A stretch of DNA of 64,000 nt, taken from Caballeronia sp. TF1N1 (GTDB lineage Bacteria; Pseudomonadota; Gammaproteobacteria; Burkholderiales; Burkholderiaceae). The notes under the pieces were generated by a model. The model had not been told where the DNA came from. It searched no databases and saw only the letters and a program-made list of their open reading frames with translations. Both the position numbers and the translations under genes were made by a program. The stretch spans positions 1-64,000 of the forward strand of contig NZ_CP084631.1 in assembly GCF_022878925.1 (NCBI RefSeq), in the 5' to 3' direction. Of this stretch, positions 32,751-41,770 are shown in pieces (position 1 is the stretch's first letter; every line of letters starts with the position of its first letter).

Positions 32751-35159
32751 ATGATCAAACGCACTAAAGCACCCAGCGACAAGACGCGCGCCCAGGGCAT
32801 CGGCGCATCGCTTACGCGCAAGGAAGACGATCGCTTCATGCATGGGCGCGGCGAATACGTGGCTAACATCCGCATGGTCGGCATGGTCGATGTGGCCTTC
32901 GTGCGCAGTCCGATCGCACATGGTCATATCGTCGGCATCGAGAAGCCCGATGCATTCGCGGATGCAATCTACACGCTCGCCGATCTCGAAGGCGTCAGGC
33001 CCATCGTCGCGAACTCGAGTCTGCCGGGCTTCAAGCGTTCGCAGCAGCATGTGCTTGCAAGCGGGAAGGTGCGGCAGGTCGGCGAGCCGATCGCCATGTG
33101 CGTTGCCGCGACGCGCGCCCAGGCCGAAGACATCGCCGCACATGTGTTCGTCGATTTCGAGGAATTGCCCGCCGTAGTCGACATGCTCGATGCCCTCCGC
33201 GAAGACTCCCCGCTCGTCCACGAACACTGGGGCGACAACGTCTTTCTCGAAACCTTCGTCGATGCGAACCCCGATGGCGATCTCGAAGCGATTCGACGCG
33301 ATGCGCCCATCCGCGTGCATCGCACATTGCGCACCGCGCGTCAGAGCATGGCGCCGATGGAGGGACGCGGCGTGGTCGCGCATTGGGACCGGCGTCTGTC
33401 GCAGCTGATCGTGCATACATCCGCGCAGATGCCGCACATCACGCGCACGGGTCTCGCGGAATGCCTCGGACTCGACGAAGGACAGGTGCGCGTGATTGCG
33501 CCGGACGTCGGCGGCGGCTTCGGGTACAAGGGTATCCTGTTGCCCGAAGAAGTGTGCTGCGGCTGGCTTGCGATGCAACTCGAACGCTCGGTGCGCTGGA
33601 TCGAGGATCGTCGCGAACAACTCACCGCGAACGCGAATTGCCGCGAGCATAGTTACGACATCACCGGCTACGCGGATCGCGATGGCCAGCTGCTCGCGGT
33701 CGAATGCGACGCGCATGTCGATTCGGGCGCGTATTCGTCGTATCCATTTTCGGCGTGTCTCGAAGCCGCGCAGGTGGGCAGCATTCTGCCGGGTCCGTAC
33801 AAGATGGATCGCTTTCGCTGCCGAACATGGTCGGTCGCGACCAACAAGCCGCCGATCCTGCCGTATCGCGGCGTCGCGCGCACCGGCGTCTGCTATGCGA
33901 TCGAAACCATCATGGATGCGATCGCCGTCGAAGCGGGAATCGAGCCTTACGAGGTGCGTTTGCGCAGCCTCGTGCAGCCACATGAAATGCCGTACGACAA
34001 CATCACCAAAAAGCACTTCGACAGCGGTGACTATCCGGAAGCCGTGCGCCGCGCGATGGCCGCGATCGATCTGCCCGCGGTGCGCGCGCGTCAGCGTCGG
34101 GGCGAGGCGGATGGCAGGCGCATCGGCTTCGGCATGTCGATCTTCTGCGAGCAGGGCGCGCATGGCACGTCGGTGTATCACGGCTGGGGCATTCCGATGG
34201 TGCCGGGCTATGAGCCCGCCGTGATTCGCCTGACGCCCGATGGCATTCTCGAAGTGCGTGTCGGCGTGCATTCGCACGGTCAGAGCATGGAAACGACGCT
34301 TGCGCAGATCGCGCATGAAGTGCTCGGCATCGATACGGACCGCGTGCGCATCGTACTGGGCGACACCGGCGTCACGCCGTATTCGACGGGTACGTGGGGC
34401 TCGCGTTCGATCGTGATGGCGGGCGGCGCGGTGGGCCGTGCATCGAAGGAACTGAAAGAGCGCCTGATGAAGATCGGCGCCTGGATGATGCAGGCGCCGC
34501 TGGGCGACGTGCGCTGGGAGGACGGCGCGGTGGTCGGCAGGGACGCCCGGCGCACGCTGCAGGAGATCGCGCGCGCGTGGTATCTCGCGCCGCAACTGCT
34601 GCCGCCTGATGTCGATCCGCGCGGTCTCGAAGTCTCGACCTCGTATCAGGCCAGGCGTGATTCGGGCACGTTCAGTTATGCGTGTCACGCGGTAGTCGTG
34701 GCGGTCGATCCGGCGCTCGGGCAAACGGAGATTCTGGATTACGCCATCGTCGAAGACGGCGGCGTGCTCATCAATCCGATGGTCGTCGATGGTCAGGTGT
34801 ACGGCGGCGCGGCCCAAGGCATCGGCACCGCGCTCTACGAAGCCATGCCTTATAGCGAGGACGGTCAGCCGCTCGCTTCGACGCTCGCGGACTACCTCCT
34901 GCCGGGCGCGACCGAAGTGCCCGCGATCCGCATCGAACACATGGAGACGCCCGCGCCTTACACCGAGTTCGGGCAGAAGGGCATCGGTGAGAGCGGGGCG
35001 ATCGGACCGCCCGCCGCCATCGCGAATGCCATCAACGATGCATTGCGCGGACTGGGCGTGCGCATCGATCAATTGCCGGTCACGCCGCGTTTGATCGTCG
35101 AAGCATTGGCCAGGCAACATGAAGCGCAAGCCCGTCCATTGAAGGGGATGCCCGCTTGA
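32751..35159 (+). CDS. xanthine dehydrogenase/CoxL-type molybdenum-binding subunit
   Basis: The 802-residue large subunit has the aldehyde oxidase/xanthine dehydrogenase a/b hammerhead domain at the start (HGRGEYVANIRMVGMVDVAF). Moco-binding segments are APMEGRGVVAHWD, PDVGGGFGYKG, YRGVARTGVCYAIE and GVHSHGQSMETTLAQIAHE. The catalytic glutamate is in FGQKGIGESGAIGPPAAIAN. The CO-dehydrogenase-specific AYRCSFR loop is not seen, so hydroxylation of a heterocycle or aldehyde is more likely than CO oxidation. It overlaps the FAD-subunit start by four bases. Confidence 0.88.
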   Translation: MIKRTKAPSDKTRAQGIGASLTRKEDDRFMHGRGEYVANIRMVGMVDVAFVRSPIAHGHIVGIEKPDAFADAIYTLADLEGVRPIVANSSLPGFKRSQQHVLASGKVRQVGEPIAMCVAATRAQAEDIAAHVFVDFEELPAVVDMLDALREDSPLVHEHWGDNVFLETFVDANPDGDLEAIRRDAPIRVHRTLRTARQSMAPMEGRGVVAHWDRRLSQLIVHTSAQMPHITRTGLAECLGLDEGQVRVIAPDVGGGFGYKGILLPEEVCCGWLAMQLERSVRWIEDRREQLTANANCREHSYDITGYADRDGQLLAVECDAHVDSGAYSSYPFSACLEAAQVGSILPGPYKMDRFRCRTWSVATNKPPILPYRGVARTGVCYAIETIMDAIAVEAGIEPYEVRLRSLVQPHEMPYDNITKKHFDSGDYPEAVRRAMAAIDLPAVRARQRRGEADGRRIGFGMSIFCEQGAHGTSVYHGWGIPMVPGYEPAVIRLTPDGILEVRVGVHSHGQSMETTLAQIAHEVLGIDTDRVRIVLGDTGVTPYSTGTWGSRSIVMAGGAVGRASKELKERLMKIGAWMMQAPLGDVRWEDGAVVGRDARRTLQEIARAWYLAPQLLPPDVDPRGLEVSTSYQARRDSGTFSYACHAVVVAVDPALGQTEILDYAIVEDGGVLINPMVVDGQVYGGAAQGIGTALYEAMPYSEDGQPLASTLADYLLPGATEVPAIRIEHMETPAPYTEFGQKGIGESGAIGPPAAIANAINDALRGLGVRIDQLPVTPRLIVEALARQHEAQARPLKGMPA

Positions 35160-35992
35160 AAGCCGCGACCTGTGACTATGCAAAGCCGCTCGCATGCGAT
35201 GATGCCATCGCGCTCGTCACGCCGACCGACGGCATGGCGAAATTCGTCTCGGGCAGTCAGTCGCTCGGACCGATGATGAACCTGCGCCTCGCGCAACCCG
35301 AGATGCTCGTCGATGTGCGCGGTATCGACGCATTGCGCGTGTGCCGCATCGAAAGCGAGACCGTGACGCTCGGCGCGTGCGTCACGCATGCGGAGATCGA
35401 GGACGGCAAGATCGACACCGACACGCGCGGGCTCATGCCGTACGTAGCGCGCGGCATCGCGTATCGCGCGGTGCGCAATCGCGGCACGCTCGGCGGCAGT
35501 CTCGCGCATGCCGATCCCGCGGCGGACTGGATCAACACGATGCGTGCGCTCGACGCCGAATACGTCGTGCAGGGCCGCGAAGGCGTGCGCACGATCGCAA
35601 GCGATGCATGGATGTCCGGCGCCTTCACCACCGCGCTCGAACCCGACGACATCCTCACGGGCGTGCGTTTTCAGCGTCTTTCGGCGCAGGCGCGCTGGAG
35701 CTACTACAAGTTCAATCGCAAGCCGGGCGAGTTCGCGGAAGCCATTGCCGTATTCATCGACGATGCCGCGCGCAACGTGTGCCGCGCGGTGATCGGCGCG
35801 ATCGACGGCCCGCCGCATCTGATCGACGATGCGCGTTCGCTCGTCGCGGACCACGATCCCGATACGCACGCATTCGATGCGCATCTCGATGCAGCCGGTG
35901 TCGAAGCGGGCACATACGAATATCAGGTGCATCGCGTCGCGCTCGTGCGCGCGGCGGCGATGCTTCGCAATCCAGCCGGAAACGCATCATGA
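35156..35992 (+). CDS. molybdenum hydroxylase FAD-binding subunit (CoxM-type)
   Basis: TTG 35156 overlaps the previous stop (TTGA) and has AAGGGG about 8 bases upstream, so it is a good though unusual start. The 278-residue protein carries the FAD-binding text AKFVSGSQSLGPMMNLRL, then DVRGIDALRV and YRAVRNRGTLGGSLAHADPA, with a CO-dehydrogenase flavoprotein C-terminal domain. It transfers electrons from the 2Fe-2S subunit to a final acceptor. Its end overlaps the next gene by ATGA (35989-35992). Confidence 0.87.
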   Translation: MKAATCDYAKPLACDDAIALVTPTDGMAKFVSGSQSLGPMMNLRLAQPEMLVDVRGIDALRVCRIESETVTLGACVTHAEIEDGKIDTDTRGLMPYVARGIAYRAVRNRGTLGGSLAHADPAADWINTMRALDAEYVVQGREGVRTIASDAWMSGAFTTALEPDDILTGVRFQRLSAQARWSYYKFNRKPGEFAEAIAVFIDDAARNVCRAVIGAIDGPPHLIDDARSLVADHDPDTHAFDAHLDAAGVEAGTYEYQVHRVALVRAAAMLRNPAGNAS

Positions 35993-36510
35993 GCGACGCA
36001 TTCATCAAGACGATCGAACTCGTCGTCAACGACCGGACCGTGGCGGATCGCGTCGAACCGCGCACGAGTCTCGCGGATTTTCTGCGCGAGCAACGCATGC
36101 TGTGTGGAACCAACATCGGTTGCGAGCAGGGCGTATGCGGCGCATGCACGATCGAAGTCGATGGCGCGCCGGCACGCTCGTGCATCACGCCAGCGGTTGC
36201 ATGTGCGGGCGGCAAGGTACGCACCATCGAAGGCTTCGACGACGACGCCACGATGGACGAACTGCGCGCCGCTTTTTCCGCCGAACATGCGCTGCAATGC
36301 GGCTATTGCACGCCCGGCATGCTGATGACCGCGCGCGATATCGTCACGCGTCTGCCCGATGCCGACGACGCGCGCGTGCGTCTGGAACTGTCTGGCAATC
36401 TGTGCCGCTGCACGGGTTATGTGGGCATCGTGCGCGCGATTCGCCGCGTGCTGGATGCACGGCAAGCGCGCGCAACGGCACCGCTCACCGCAGTAGCGGT
36501 GACGGCCTGA
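35989..36510 (+). CDS. molybdenum hydroxylase 2Fe-2S subunit (CoxS-type)
   Basis: The 173-residue protein has a plant-type ferredoxin cluster (CGTNIGCEQGVCGACTIEVD, with the later cysteine in ARSCITP) and a second helical-domain cluster (LQCGYCTPGMLMTA and NLCRCTGYVGIVRAI). All eight cysteines expected for two 2Fe-2S centres are present. It completes the three-subunit hydroxylase with the two preceding genes. Confidence 0.92.
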   Translation: MSDAFIKTIELVVNDRTVADRVEPRTSLADFLREQRMLCGTNIGCEQGVCGACTIEVDGAPARSCITPAVACAGGKVRTIEGFDDDATMDELRAAFSAEHALQCGYCTPGMLMTARDIVTRLPDADDARVRLELSGNLCRCTGYVGIVRAIRRVLDARQARATAPLTAVAVTA

Positions 36511-36548
36511 CGGGTCGGACACATTCATCGAACACGGATTCATACGTC

Positions 36549-37211
36549 ATGGAAATCGAACAAAGCTTCACCGTGCCTTATCCGCGCGATGCGGTGTGGT
36601 CGCACTTTCACGACACACCGGAGATCGTCGCGTGCCTGCCGGGCGCATCGCTCGCGGCACCGGTCGAGAACGGTCTGCTCAAGCTCGCAATGACGGTCAA
36701 GCTCGGTCCCATCGGCGCGGCCTTCGCGGGCGATGGCGAGATGAAGCTCGATGACGCGCAGTATCGCGGCAGCATCACGGGAACGGGCGTCGATCGCAAG
36801 AGCTCGTCGCGCGTCAAGGGCGTGGCGTCGTTTTCGCTCGATGCGGTCACGGCGACGGAAACGCGCGTCGATGTAAAGGTGGATTACAACCTCGGCGGGA
36901 GCCTGGCGCAGTTCTCGCGTGGCGGCATCGTCAAGGAACTCGCGACGCGCATGACGGAAGCGTTCGCCGCCAATCTTAAATCGAAGCTGGACGAAGCGGC
37001 GCCTGTATTAGTGGCCGCCGAGCCGGTCGTTGTCGAGGAAGCCACGCCCGAGCCGATGATCGAACGACGCGAGCCCGCAGCGCGTGCGGAACCGCAGAAC
37101 GTGCCCGCAGCGCCCCCACAAAAGCAGAACGCGCCGCTCGATGTCGGCAACTTGTTCTGGAAGATGTTGTGGTCCCGCTTGCGCGGCATGTTCAGTTTAG
37201 GGAGCCGCTGA
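36549..37211 (+). CDS. CoxG-like SRPBCC-domain protein
   Basis: A 220-residue protein starting MEIEQSFTVPYPRDAVWSHF, then PEIVACLPGASL and LGPIGAAFAGDGEM, which is the CO-dehydrogenase subunit G family fold (residues 1-150). A proline/alanine/glutamate-rich linker follows. The C-terminus LFWKMLWSRLRGMFSLGSR is amphipathic and may touch the membrane. CoxG recruits CO dehydrogenase to the cytoplasmic membrane. A similar anchoring role for this hydroxylase is a reasonable inference. Confidence 0.8.
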   Translation: MEIEQSFTVPYPRDAVWSHFHDTPEIVACLPGASLAAPVENGLLKLAMTVKLGPIGAAFAGDGEMKLDDAQYRGSITGTGVDRKSSSRVKGVASFSLDAVTATETRVDVKVDYNLGGSLAQFSRGGIVKELATRMTEAFAANLKSKLDEAAPVLVAAEPVVVEEATPEPMIERREPAARAEPQNVPAAPPQKQNAPLDVGNLFWKMLWSRLRGMFSLGSR

Positions 37212-37214
37212 GCC

Positions 37215-38390
37215 ATGCGCGCGGATGACACTACCCACGCATTGCGTCGCGTTCATGCGGTGCGTCCGCAATGGAGCGCTGTCATGGCCGCGCGCGATGC
37301 GGTGGCGTTGCCGGAATTTGCGCTGCTTCATGCAGGACCACCATTCGACGATGCGCGCAAACCCTCCGCGTCCGTGCTGTCGTCCGCCGTGCTGTGCTGC
37401 ATCCATGAAGGCTGGGCGCACGACGAAGCCCATGCGGAAGACCTGATCGCGCGTGGCGAAGTGCGGCTCGAATGCGCACAGTCGTATGGCGCGGTGACGC
37501 CGCTTGCCGCGGTTATCTCACCTCGCACGATGCTGGTCGAAGTATCGGACGCGAACGATCCCGCACGACGCGCGTGGTCCCTGCTCGGCAGCGGTGGGGG
37601 TCCGCAGATTCGATTCGGCACGCGCGACATGCGCATTCTCGATCGCATGACATGGCGCGATGGAGTGCTCGGGCCGGCGCTCGCGCAGGCGCTTTCGCAA
37701 GGACCGATCGACTTGTTCGCGTTGGCGAGAACTGGCATCGACGGCGGCGACGACCTGCATGCGCGCACGACCAGCGCGACAGCCGCGCTGCGCACGATGC
37801 TCGAGCCGCGAATCGATCGTAAGGACATCGATGCAATGCTCGCGCAAACGCCGCTGTTCTTTCTCACGCTGTGGATGGCGGCGTGCCATCTGATGTTGTC
37901 GGCGGCATCGTCATCGACGCTCGTGGTGGGACTCGCGGGCAATGGCGAGAGCGTGGGCCTGCGGCTCGCGGCGTCGCCATCGCAATGGACCACGGCGTAT
38001 GCGAACGCGCCGCAAGGGCCGCGTATCGATGCGCAACAGACCACACCCGCCGCGCCGCTCACCGGCGATAGCGGCGTGATCGACGCGGCAGGCTTCGGCG
38101 CACAGGCGCTTGGATTCGCACCGGAACCGGCGCAAGCCTTGCACGCGTATTTGCCCGAAGCTTGGCGCGAGACGCAGCCGCGTGTGCATGCGCAGGCGCA
38201 TCCGGAGTTCGCGCGCTTGCCCGGCGTGCTGGATGCCGCGCGCGTCGTGAATGAAGGCATTGCGCCACTCGCGGCGATTGCGATTATCGACGCGCACGGA
38301 CGCGCCGGGTTGCTCGGGCGCGGCATTTATGCAGTGCCGCTTGAATTGTTCGAACGCGCGTTGCAAACCCTCTCTGCCGATACCGAATGA
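37215..38390 (+). CDS. DUF1116 / YlbE (AllG-like) protein
   Basis: A 391-residue protein whose text (SAVMAARDAVALPEFALLHA, CIHEGWAHDEAHAEDLIARG, LDRMTWRDGVLGPALAQAL, FFLTLWMAACHLMLSAA) matches the DUF1116 family as I recall it. In enterobacteria the family member AllG works with AllF and AllH in oxamate carbamoyltransferase of allantoin breakdown. No AllF- or AllH-like gene is present in this window. A role in carbamoyl or oxamate-like group handling in a nitrogen-heterocycle pathway is therefore an inference. Confidence 0.72.
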   Translation: MRADDTTHALRRVHAVRPQWSAVMAARDAVALPEFALLHAGPPFDDARKPSASVLSSAVLCCIHEGWAHDEAHAEDLIARGEVRLECAQSYGAVTPLAAVISPRTMLVEVSDANDPARRAWSLLGSGGGPQIRFGTRDMRILDRMTWRDGVLGPALAQALSQGPIDLFALARTGIDGGDDLHARTTSATAALRTMLEPRIDRKDIDAMLAQTPLFFLTLWMAACHLMLSAASSSTLVVGLAGNGESVGLRLAASPSQWTTAYANAPQGPRIDAQQTTPAAPLTGDSGVIDAAGFGAQALGFAPEPAQALHAYLPEAWRETQPRVHAQAHPEFARLPGVLDAARVVNEGIAPLAAIAIIDAHGRAGLLGRGIYAVPLELFERALQTLSADTE

Positions 38391-38776
38391 CTCCGGACAC
38401 GATCAACGATCCCGCGACACGGGCGTCGCTCGAAGCCGCGTTCGATGAATACGAACGCGCGCTCACGACCAACGACGTCTCCGTGCTCGACACGCTGTTC
38501 TGGAACAGTCCGCATACACTGCGCTACGGCGCGACCGAAAACCTGCACGGCTACGAAACGATTCGTGCCTTTCGTGCGATGCGTCCGGCCAAAGGCCTGA
38601 TGCGCACCGTCGTCGATCGGACGATCACGACCTTCGGTGCTGATTTCGCGGTCGCCAACATCACATTCTCGCGCGCGGACGAATCGCGTATTGGCAGACA
38701 GTCGCAAACGTGGGTGCGGCTCAATGGCCAATGGCGCGTCGTTGCCGCACATGTGAGCTGGATGGACGCGTCATGA
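38387..38776 (+). CDS. AtzH/HpxZ-like NTF2-fold protein
   Basis: The 129-residue protein (TRASLEAAFDEYERALTTND, then SVLDTLFWNSPHTLRYG, YETIRAFRAMRPAKGLMRTV and RQSQTWVRLNGQWRVVAAHV) belongs to the AtzH-like/DUF3225 group. It overlaps both neighbours by four bases. In cyanuric acid breakdown the AtzH family member hydrolyses 1,3-dicarboxyurea beside the AtzE amidase, and HpxZ sits beside an amidase in purine use. The same pairing is seen here with the next gene. Confidence 0.82.
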   Translation: MTPDTINDPATRASLEAAFDEYERALTTNDVSVLDTLFWNSPHTLRYGATENLHGYETIRAFRAMRPAKGLMRTVVDRTITTFGADFAVANITFSRADESRIGRQSQTWVRLNGQWRVVAAHVSWMDAS

Positions 38777-39984
38777 TGCAGAACACTTTGGTTCAACCCG
38801 GATTGCATGGCGCATTCGTCGCCGATGGCTTCGATGCGCTTCCCACGGAAGCTTGGCCTTCGCGGATCAGCGCAAAGCTTACCGGCCAGCGTCTCGCCGT
38901 GAAAGACGTCTTCGATATCGCGGGCCTTCGAGCAGGCGGCGGCAATCCTGCGTGGCGCGCGGAGCAGCCTGTGGCTACACGCACCGCGCTGGCCGTTCGC
39001 GGCTTGCTCGAAGAAGGCGCGCAATGGATCGGCAAGACGGTCACGGATGAACTGACCTACAGCCTCGCCGGCGTGAACGTGCATTACGGCACGCCGGAGA
39101 ATCCGGCCGATGCCGCGCGCGTTCCCGGCGGTTCGTCGTCAGGCTCGGCCGTCGCGGTCGCAGCCGGACATGCGGACGTCGCACTCGGCACCGATTGCGG
39201 CGGGTCCGTGCGATTGCCCGCGAGTTATTGCGGCATCTGGGGCATGCGCCCGACGCATGGACGTATCGCAACGGACGGCTGTCTGACGCTCGCGCATAGC
39301 TTCGATACGGTCGGCTGGTTCGCACGCGATGCGCGCACGCTGATCGATGCATTCGAAGTGCTCGCGCGCAGTATCGTCGGTACGGGCGATGAAGCGTTTG
39401 CGCTGCATGTGCCGCGTCAGTTGCTCGCGTGTGTGGATACGGATATCGAGTCGCGCTTCGCCGATTCGCTGCAAGCCTTGCGCGATGCAGTGACCTACGT
39501 GGAGCCCGATGCATCGCTCGCCGATTGGGCGCGAGCCTTCCGCGTGCTTCAGGCCGGGGAGATCGCGCAACGGCACGGACAGTGGGCGCGTGAACACGCA
39601 TCGAGCTTCGGCGCCGATGTCGGTGCGCGCTTCGCGACGAGCCTGACCGTCACTCCCGAACAGATCGCGGCCGCGCAACGCGTGCGCATTCGTGCCATCG
39701 AAGCGATGACGCACGCATTGCCATCCAGCACGTATTGGCTCGTGCCGACGGTGCCGGGCGTGGCGCCACGCGCCGATGCGTCCGCGCAAACGGTCGATCA
39801 TGCGCGCGCGCGTTCGCAGCAGATGCTGTGCGTCGCGGGCCTTGCGGGTCTGCCGCAAGTGAACATGCCGTGGGCCTCGTTCGATGGCGCGCCCGTGGGG
39901 CTGTCGATCATCGGCGCGCGCGGTGCGGACGAAAACGTGCTGCGTGTCGCGCAGGCCGTGCATGAGATGACTCACCAAGCCTAA
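38773..39984 (+). CDS. amidase-signature hydrolase (AtzE/HpxY-like)
   Basis: Start ATG 38773 lies inside the AtzH-like stop. The 403-residue enzyme shows the Ser-cisSer-Lys triad: lysine in LAVKDVFDIAGL, serine in VPGGSSSGSAVAVAAGHAD and nucleophile serine in TDCGGSVRLPASYCGIWGM. AtzE-type enzymes need a small AtzG (DUF4089) partner. None is encoded nearby, since the genes on both sides abut or overlap. The substrate is probably an amide or carboxy-urea formed after ring opening. Confidence 0.87.
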   Translation: MMQNTLVQPGLHGAFVADGFDALPTEAWPSRISAKLTGQRLAVKDVFDIAGLRAGGGNPAWRAEQPVATRTALAVRGLLEEGAQWIGKTVTDELTYSLAGVNVHYGTPENPADAARVPGGSSSGSAVAVAAGHADVALGTDCGGSVRLPASYCGIWGMRPTHGRIATDGCLTLAHSFDTVGWFARDARTLIDAFEVLARSIVGTGDEAFALHVPRQLLACVDTDIESRFADSLQALRDAVTYVEPDASLADWARAFRVLQAGEIAQRHGQWAREHASSFGADVGARFATSLTVTPEQIAAAQRVRIRAIEAMTHALPSSTYWLVPTVPGVAPRADASAQTVDHARARSQQMLCVAGLAGLPQVNMPWASFDGAPVGLSIIGARGADENVLRVAQAVHEMTHQA

Positions 39985-40000
39985 CCCTCAAGGAACGTCT

Positions 40001-40831
40001 ATGACCAAGCATTTGAGTGAAGCGCAGGTCGCGCACTTCAAGCAACACGGCTATGTCTATCCGATGCGCGCGATCAGTTCGGACGAGGCGCTGGAGTATC
40101 GCCGCATCATCGAGAACTACGAGGCGTCGTCGGGTGAAGACGTCAACAAGACCCTGAAAATCAAGGGTCATCTCGCGTTGCCGGCCATCGTCGATCTCGC
40201 GCGTCGTCCGGCCATTCTGGATGCGGTCGAAGATCTGATCGGACCGGACATCATGTTGTTCGGTGCGTCGATCTTCGCGAAGAACGGACGGGATCCGCGT
40301 TATGTGTCATGGCATCAGGACTCGACTTACTTTGGCCTCACGCCGCACGAGGAAGTGACCGTATGGGTCGCGCTCACGCCCGCGAATTCGGTGAACGGCG
40401 TGCTGCGCGTGTTGCCGGGATCGCACATCGGTCCGGACCTCAAACACGTCGAGACATTCGCTAAAGACAACATGCTCGCCAAGGGCCAGACGCTCGTCGA
40501 TATCGATGACAACCTCGCCGTGGAAATGCCCTTGCAGCCCGGCGAATTTTCGATGCATCAGGAACGCACCGCACACAGTTCCTTGCCGAATCGCTCGGAT
40601 GACCGGCGCATCGGCTTCGCATTCTTCTATGTTCCGGCGCATGTGAAATCGGCGACGGGCCGCCGTCGCGCGACGCTCGTGCGCGGGGTGGATCGTTTCA
40701 ATCACTGGGATGCGGACACCTTGCCCGAATACGATTGCGATCCGCGCGCGATGAGCGAGCTCGCGGCGACGTGGGGCAAGTACAAGGACGGAGAAACGAA
40801 GCAGGCAGCGGACATGAGCGCGCCGCAGTAA
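40001..40831 (+). CDS. phytanoyl-CoA dioxygenase (PhyH)-family Fe(II)/2-oxoglutarate enzyme
   Basis: The 276-residue protein begins MTKHLSEAQVAHFKQHGYVY. The Fe ligands are His and Asp in VSWHQDSTYFGL and a distal histidine in EFSMHQERTAHSSLPNRSDD, where the following RIGFAFFYVP carries the 2-oxoglutarate-binding arginine region. Family members hydroxylate small molecules, including ectoine. As the last gene of the operon it adds a second oxidation chemistry to the Mo-hydroxylase. Confidence 0.84.
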   Translation: MTKHLSEAQVAHFKQHGYVYPMRAISSDEALEYRRIIENYEASSGEDVNKTLKIKGHLALPAIVDLARRPAILDAVEDLIGPDIMLFGASIFAKNGRDPRYVSWHQDSTYFGLTPHEEVTVWVALTPANSVNGVLRVLPGSHIGPDLKHVETFAKDNMLAKGQTLVDIDDNLAVEMPLQPGEFSMHQERTAHSSLPNRSDDRRIGFAFFYVPAHVKSATGRRRATLVRGVDRFNHWDADTLPEYDCDPRAMSELAATWGKYKDGETKQAADMSAPQ

Positions 40832-40840
40832 AGCATCGAA

Positions 40841-40872
40841 CGTTCGTCGCGCAGTGATGGGCGCGACGAACG
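40841..40872. terminator. strong bidirectional hairpin between convergent operons
   Basis: CGTTCGTCGCGC (40841-40852) and GCGCGACGAACG (40861-40872) form a perfect 12-bp stem with an 8-base loop. It lies 9 bases after the PhyH stop and 16 bases beyond the stop of the convergent ABC ATPase gene. There is no long U-tract, but position and symmetry fit a shared terminator. Confidence 0.75.
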
Positions 40873-40888
40873 CACGCATCAGCACGCA

Positions 40889-41770
40889 TCAGACAAGCTT
40901 GGACGACTGGCTCCATTCGTCCTGATGCGGCGCACGAAACCGCGCGAGAAACTGCCGGGCACGCGGCGTCTGCGGTGCGCTGAAGAATTGCTCGGGATGT
41001 CCGGTCTCGACGATCTGCCCCGCATCCATGAACACGATGCGGCTCGCCACCTGGCGCGCAAACTCCATCTCGTGCGTGACGATGACCATGGTCGCGCCTT
41101 CCTGCGCGAGCGAACGCATCACGTTGAGCACTTCGCCGACGAGCATCGGATCGAGCGCGCTGGTGGGTTCGTCGAACAGCAGGATATCGGGCTTCATCGC
41201 CAGCGCGCGCGCGATGCCCACACGCTGCTTCTGTCCGCCGGAAAGGCGCGACGGAAACGCATCCGTCTTGCCGGCGAGGCCGACGCGTTCGAGCAGGCGT
41301 TCCGCTTCGTCGCGCACTTCGGCGCGCGGCCGCTTCAAGACGTGCAGCGGCGCTTCCATCACGTTTTGCAGCACGTTCAGATGCGGCCATAGCGCGAAGT
41401 GCTGAAACACCATGCCGATGCGCGCGCGAGAGCGGGCGAGTTCGGCATCGCTCATCTTGATGGCCGAGCTTTCGCGCACGCCCATGCGCTGATTGGAAAC
41501 ATAGACCGTGCCCGCGTCGGGAACTTCGAGCCAGTTCACACAACGCAGCAATGTCGACTTGCCGCAACCGGAAGGTCCGAGCAGACAGACCGTTTCGCCT
41601 TTCTGCACGGTGAGCGATACATCGCGCAGTACGAGGTTTTCGCCGAACGACTTGGATACGCCGTTGAGTTGCAGAACGGTTTGTGCAGCGGAGCGCGCCG
41701 CTTCGCCTGACGACCGGTTTGCATCGGCTGCGCGCATGAGTACGGGCGGGACGTCGTTCGAAAGGTTCAT
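40889..41770 (-). CDS. polar-amino-acid-type ABC transporter ATPase
   Basis: ATG 41770 overlaps the permease stop (ATGA). The 293-residue protein has Walker A LLGPSGCGKSTLLR, the Q-loop text IGMVFQHFALWPHLNV, signature LSGGQKQRVGIARALA, Walker B ILLFDEPTSALDP and switch histidine VIVTHEM. An N-terminal extension of about 30 residues precedes the domain. It is the GlnQ/HisP type and energises the two permeases that precede it in the operon. Confidence 0.92.
   Translation of the reverse strand: MNLSNDVPPVLMRAADANRSSGEAARSAAQTVLQLNGVSKSFGENLVLRDVSLTVQKGETVCLLGPSGCGKSTLLRCVNWLEVPDAGTVYVSNQRMGVRESSAIKMSDAELARSRARIGMVFQHFALWPHLNVLQNVMEAPLHVLKRPRAEVRDEAERLLERVGLAGKTDAFPSRLSGGQKQRVGIARALAMKPDILLFDEPTSALDPMLVGEVLNVMRSLAQEGATMVIVTHEMEFARQVASRIVFMDAGQIVETGHPEQFFSAPQTPRARQFLARFRAPHQDEWSQSSKLV

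Noticed and set aside
31473..35195. Open minus-strand frame of 1,240 codons opposite the amidohydrolase and Mo-hydroxylase genes
   Set aside because: It is an antisense shadow of GC-rich genes: histidine/arginine/alanine-rich, without domains or a ribosome site, while the plus strand has clear catalytic motifs.
32751..37211. Form I carbon monoxide dehydrogenase operon
   Set aside because: The large, medium and small subunits and CoxG-like gene resemble cox genes, but the AYRCSFR active-site loop is not seen in the large subunit and the gene context is amide/ureide chemistry.
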